From Megaleporinus macrocephalus (lineage: Eukaryota; Chordata; Actinopteri; Characiformes; Anostomidae): a stretch of 64,000 bases of DNA. The translations under genes and the position numbers were made by a program. Each line of letters starts with the position of its first letter. Position 1 is the stretch's first letter. This document shows, piece by piece, positions 62,121 to 64,000 of this stretch. Below the pieces are notes generated by a model. That model saw only the letters and a program-made list of their open reading frames with translations, did not search any database and was not told the DNA's origin. The DNA lies in assembly GCA_021613375.1 (NCBI GenBank), contig CM038704.1, positions 28,080,082-28,144,081 on the forward strand, read 5' to 3'.

Positions 62121-64000
62121 ATTTTAATGCACGTTTACTGTTGACTTAAAACATTAAACGCCCGTGCAAAACATAGTACTGTGCCAAAGCATGTTAAACT
62201 CAGCAAACACCTACAACTTTTTAGCCTAAAATTAGCAGAAATATGCCATATTTAAGCACTTCCTGCTGAAAAAGCTCTAATTTATTTTCACTTTAAAAAT
62301 CAACAGAACATACAGATGCAGGCACACTGTGGATACATAGTACACACACATTAAGGTATATTTTGCCCTCCGGCCCTGCTCGTACATACATCTGGCCCTC
62401 TCTGGAAAACGTCACAATTGCCAGACTGCAAAAACAAAGTGAAGGGGCAGTTTTCAATAACGCTGCACACAGCAACGTCACTGCTGAGTGCACATGCACA
62501 GCAGTCACAGTCACACCTGCTTTCGTGCTTGGTGCACTGAAACCAACTGTATACCATGAAAGTTCAGGAAAGGATGGAGAGCACTTAAAAAGTCTTCAGA
62601 ATAAAAAACGATGCAGCTTTTCTCTGATTACTGTTTTATTTTCTATGCAGATGCACTCCCTAGAACATCACTACAAAATCACCCAATCCCTTTATCCCTT
62701 ATGATTCACTCTTTCCAGATAGAACTGTTCAAGTCATCTGGTGAAAATTCCTGTATTTTTTATATCGCAATATAAATCGCCAACGTCTGCAATGATACAT
62801 TTTTTCTAACATGGTGCAGTCTTGAATTCAGATACATCTAATAGTAACTTTGGACGAACGGCTGTGATGTTAATTTACTGCCATTTAAAGCTGTTCGAAG
62901 CTGAGAAAGACGCTTCCCCCTCACCATGAGTAGGTTTTTTCCTCACGTAGACATGAAACTCTACCTGATCCCTGTTGATAAAGAGGCACTCTTGGCCACT
63001 TCCTGAAGCTGCAAAACTGCACAGCTCCTCGCAAAACTGTAAATAGCAGCAGTGAGTCTGACCACAGGGCCTGCATGTTTTCTCATGTGTGTATGAGCGT
63101 CAGCCGCATGTGCACAAAGCACTAATCTCCGCTGAGCAGCGCTGGGAACCCTCAAAAAGGCAGGACAACAGCCACGAGTATCGAGTGACTCAACGCTCGC
63201 GCTCCATACTTTATGTAACACACTGTAAACCATCCTTCAGGCTAAAGATACGTCACGGCTACAACACGACGTGGAGTTATTAGTCCGTAAGTCCAAACTC
63301 AGCCACTGTGAGCTTTCTCTGTCTAATTACAGAGGCCACAGGAAACGACTCCAAGCTCTCAAAGAAGCCATCACTCAAGAGCTTGTTTTCCAGATGTTTT
63401 TTTTTATTCCTACAGCACAGATGCTAAAAATTCCCTTTACAGCAATGCTTGGTTTAAAACATGGAGTTTCTTTCTAAAGGAGTAGGTCCTCTTTGCAAGG
63501 GCATTCGAAAAGCTAATGACGTCATGGTAACTGGTGGCTACTAACATTCATTCTAAATTATTATTGTGCTGGCTCTGGCTCTGGCTCTACTGTGCAAGTA
63601 AAGATGTATGACCTTTCTGAGGGCCACATCTGAAGTGCCTCCAAGAGAAGCGATACAAACTTTTCCAGGGGACACATCCAAACTACCCAATCACAAAGAG
63701 CCAAAATCAGAACAGCCACTAACCAGAAAGAGAATGTTGGAGTTGGTTCAGTTCAGCATGGTGTTCTTTCTATAAAGGCTCAGGTCCTTGTATGTGTGCA
63801 GCAGACAACTGGGGTTATTCTGTCAGTCCCCTGTGGCCAGCATTCTCCTCTACGCTGTGGTCTGCTTGAGTAAACCAATGCCACTGAAGGGGTTGCCTCA
63901 ATAAACTGACCAATCTGAGGGCACTTTGCTCTCTTCTGCTCCAGACAGCTTAACCCCTTAAACTCTAAGGCATTCTCATATCCTGAATCTGCTTCAGCAT
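62121..64000. other. Intronic DNA to the end of the window
   Basis: No LPP exon or other gene recognised. A short (GGCTCT)n stretch lies at 63570-63588. Confidence 0.4.

Larger units (their letters stand above)
48920..64000 (-). other. lpp: LPP intron upstream of the 567-bp exon (partial)
   Basis: This is sequence 5' of the large exon on the transcribed strand, ending in the acceptor tctcccaacag. I looked for the preceding LPP exons (the FPPPP-type motifs and the LDAEIDSL helix) and saw none, so this intron probably extends past the window. It contains the 85-bp minisatellite element and several GC-rich blocks. Confidence 0.75.

Overview
This window is vertebrate nuclear DNA, almost certainly from a teleost fish. 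It is nearly all non-coding. The evidence is a multi-exon gene with canonical GT..AG splice sites, very long introns, many dinucleotide microsatellites, and abundant fish-type Tc1/mariner and hAT transposon debris. Some dispersed repeats (for example near 15.35 kb and the MITE family near 0.7 and 42.4 kb) resemble ones I associate with otophysan fishes (characins, catfishes). That taxonomic narrowing is a tentative inference.

The only gene I can support is LPP (LIM-domain containing preferred translocation partner in lipoma), a zyxin-family focal-adhesion scaffold on the minus strand. Two consecutive coding exons are visible. The first is a 567-bp exon (48353-48919) for the proline/glutamine-rich middle of the protein. 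After a 32.7-kb intron comes a 100-bp exon (15526-15625) for the linker just before the first LIM domain. The phases fit (0/0, then 0/1) and the encoded segments are adjacent in known LPP proteins. I could not find the N-terminal exons above 48919 or the LIM exons below 15526, so both probably lie outside the window.

Layout. 1-15525 is the partial downstream intron, with a MITE copy at 680-923, a CpG-rich island at about 2060-2720 and an hAT-like element at 13124-13789. 15626-48352 is the complete intron. It holds Tc1-like relics (about 23.15 and 25.3-26.3 kb), a pair of related dispersed repeats (33.6 and 40 kb), a Tc1-type MITE inserted in a (TA)n tract (41.94 kb), two more copies of the 680-923 MITE family (42.4 and 43.2 kb) and a pair of long inverted arms (44.2 and 45.2 kb). 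48920-64000 is the partial upstream intron. It holds a GAA tract (50.7 kb), an hAT-like element whose core is 23 copies of an 85-bp minisatellite with no length change (51.2-54.0 kb), GC-rich possibly regulatory DNA (57.1-58.8 kb, 60.5-60.9 kb) and a tRNA-like SINE relic (61.2 kb).

No bacterial operons, CRISPR arrays, rRNA or convincing functional tRNA genes were seen. The most unusual structure is the length-invariant 85-bp array inside transposon-like ends. Nearly every unit carries a consensus-like 5' splice donor on the strand from which LPP is transcribed.
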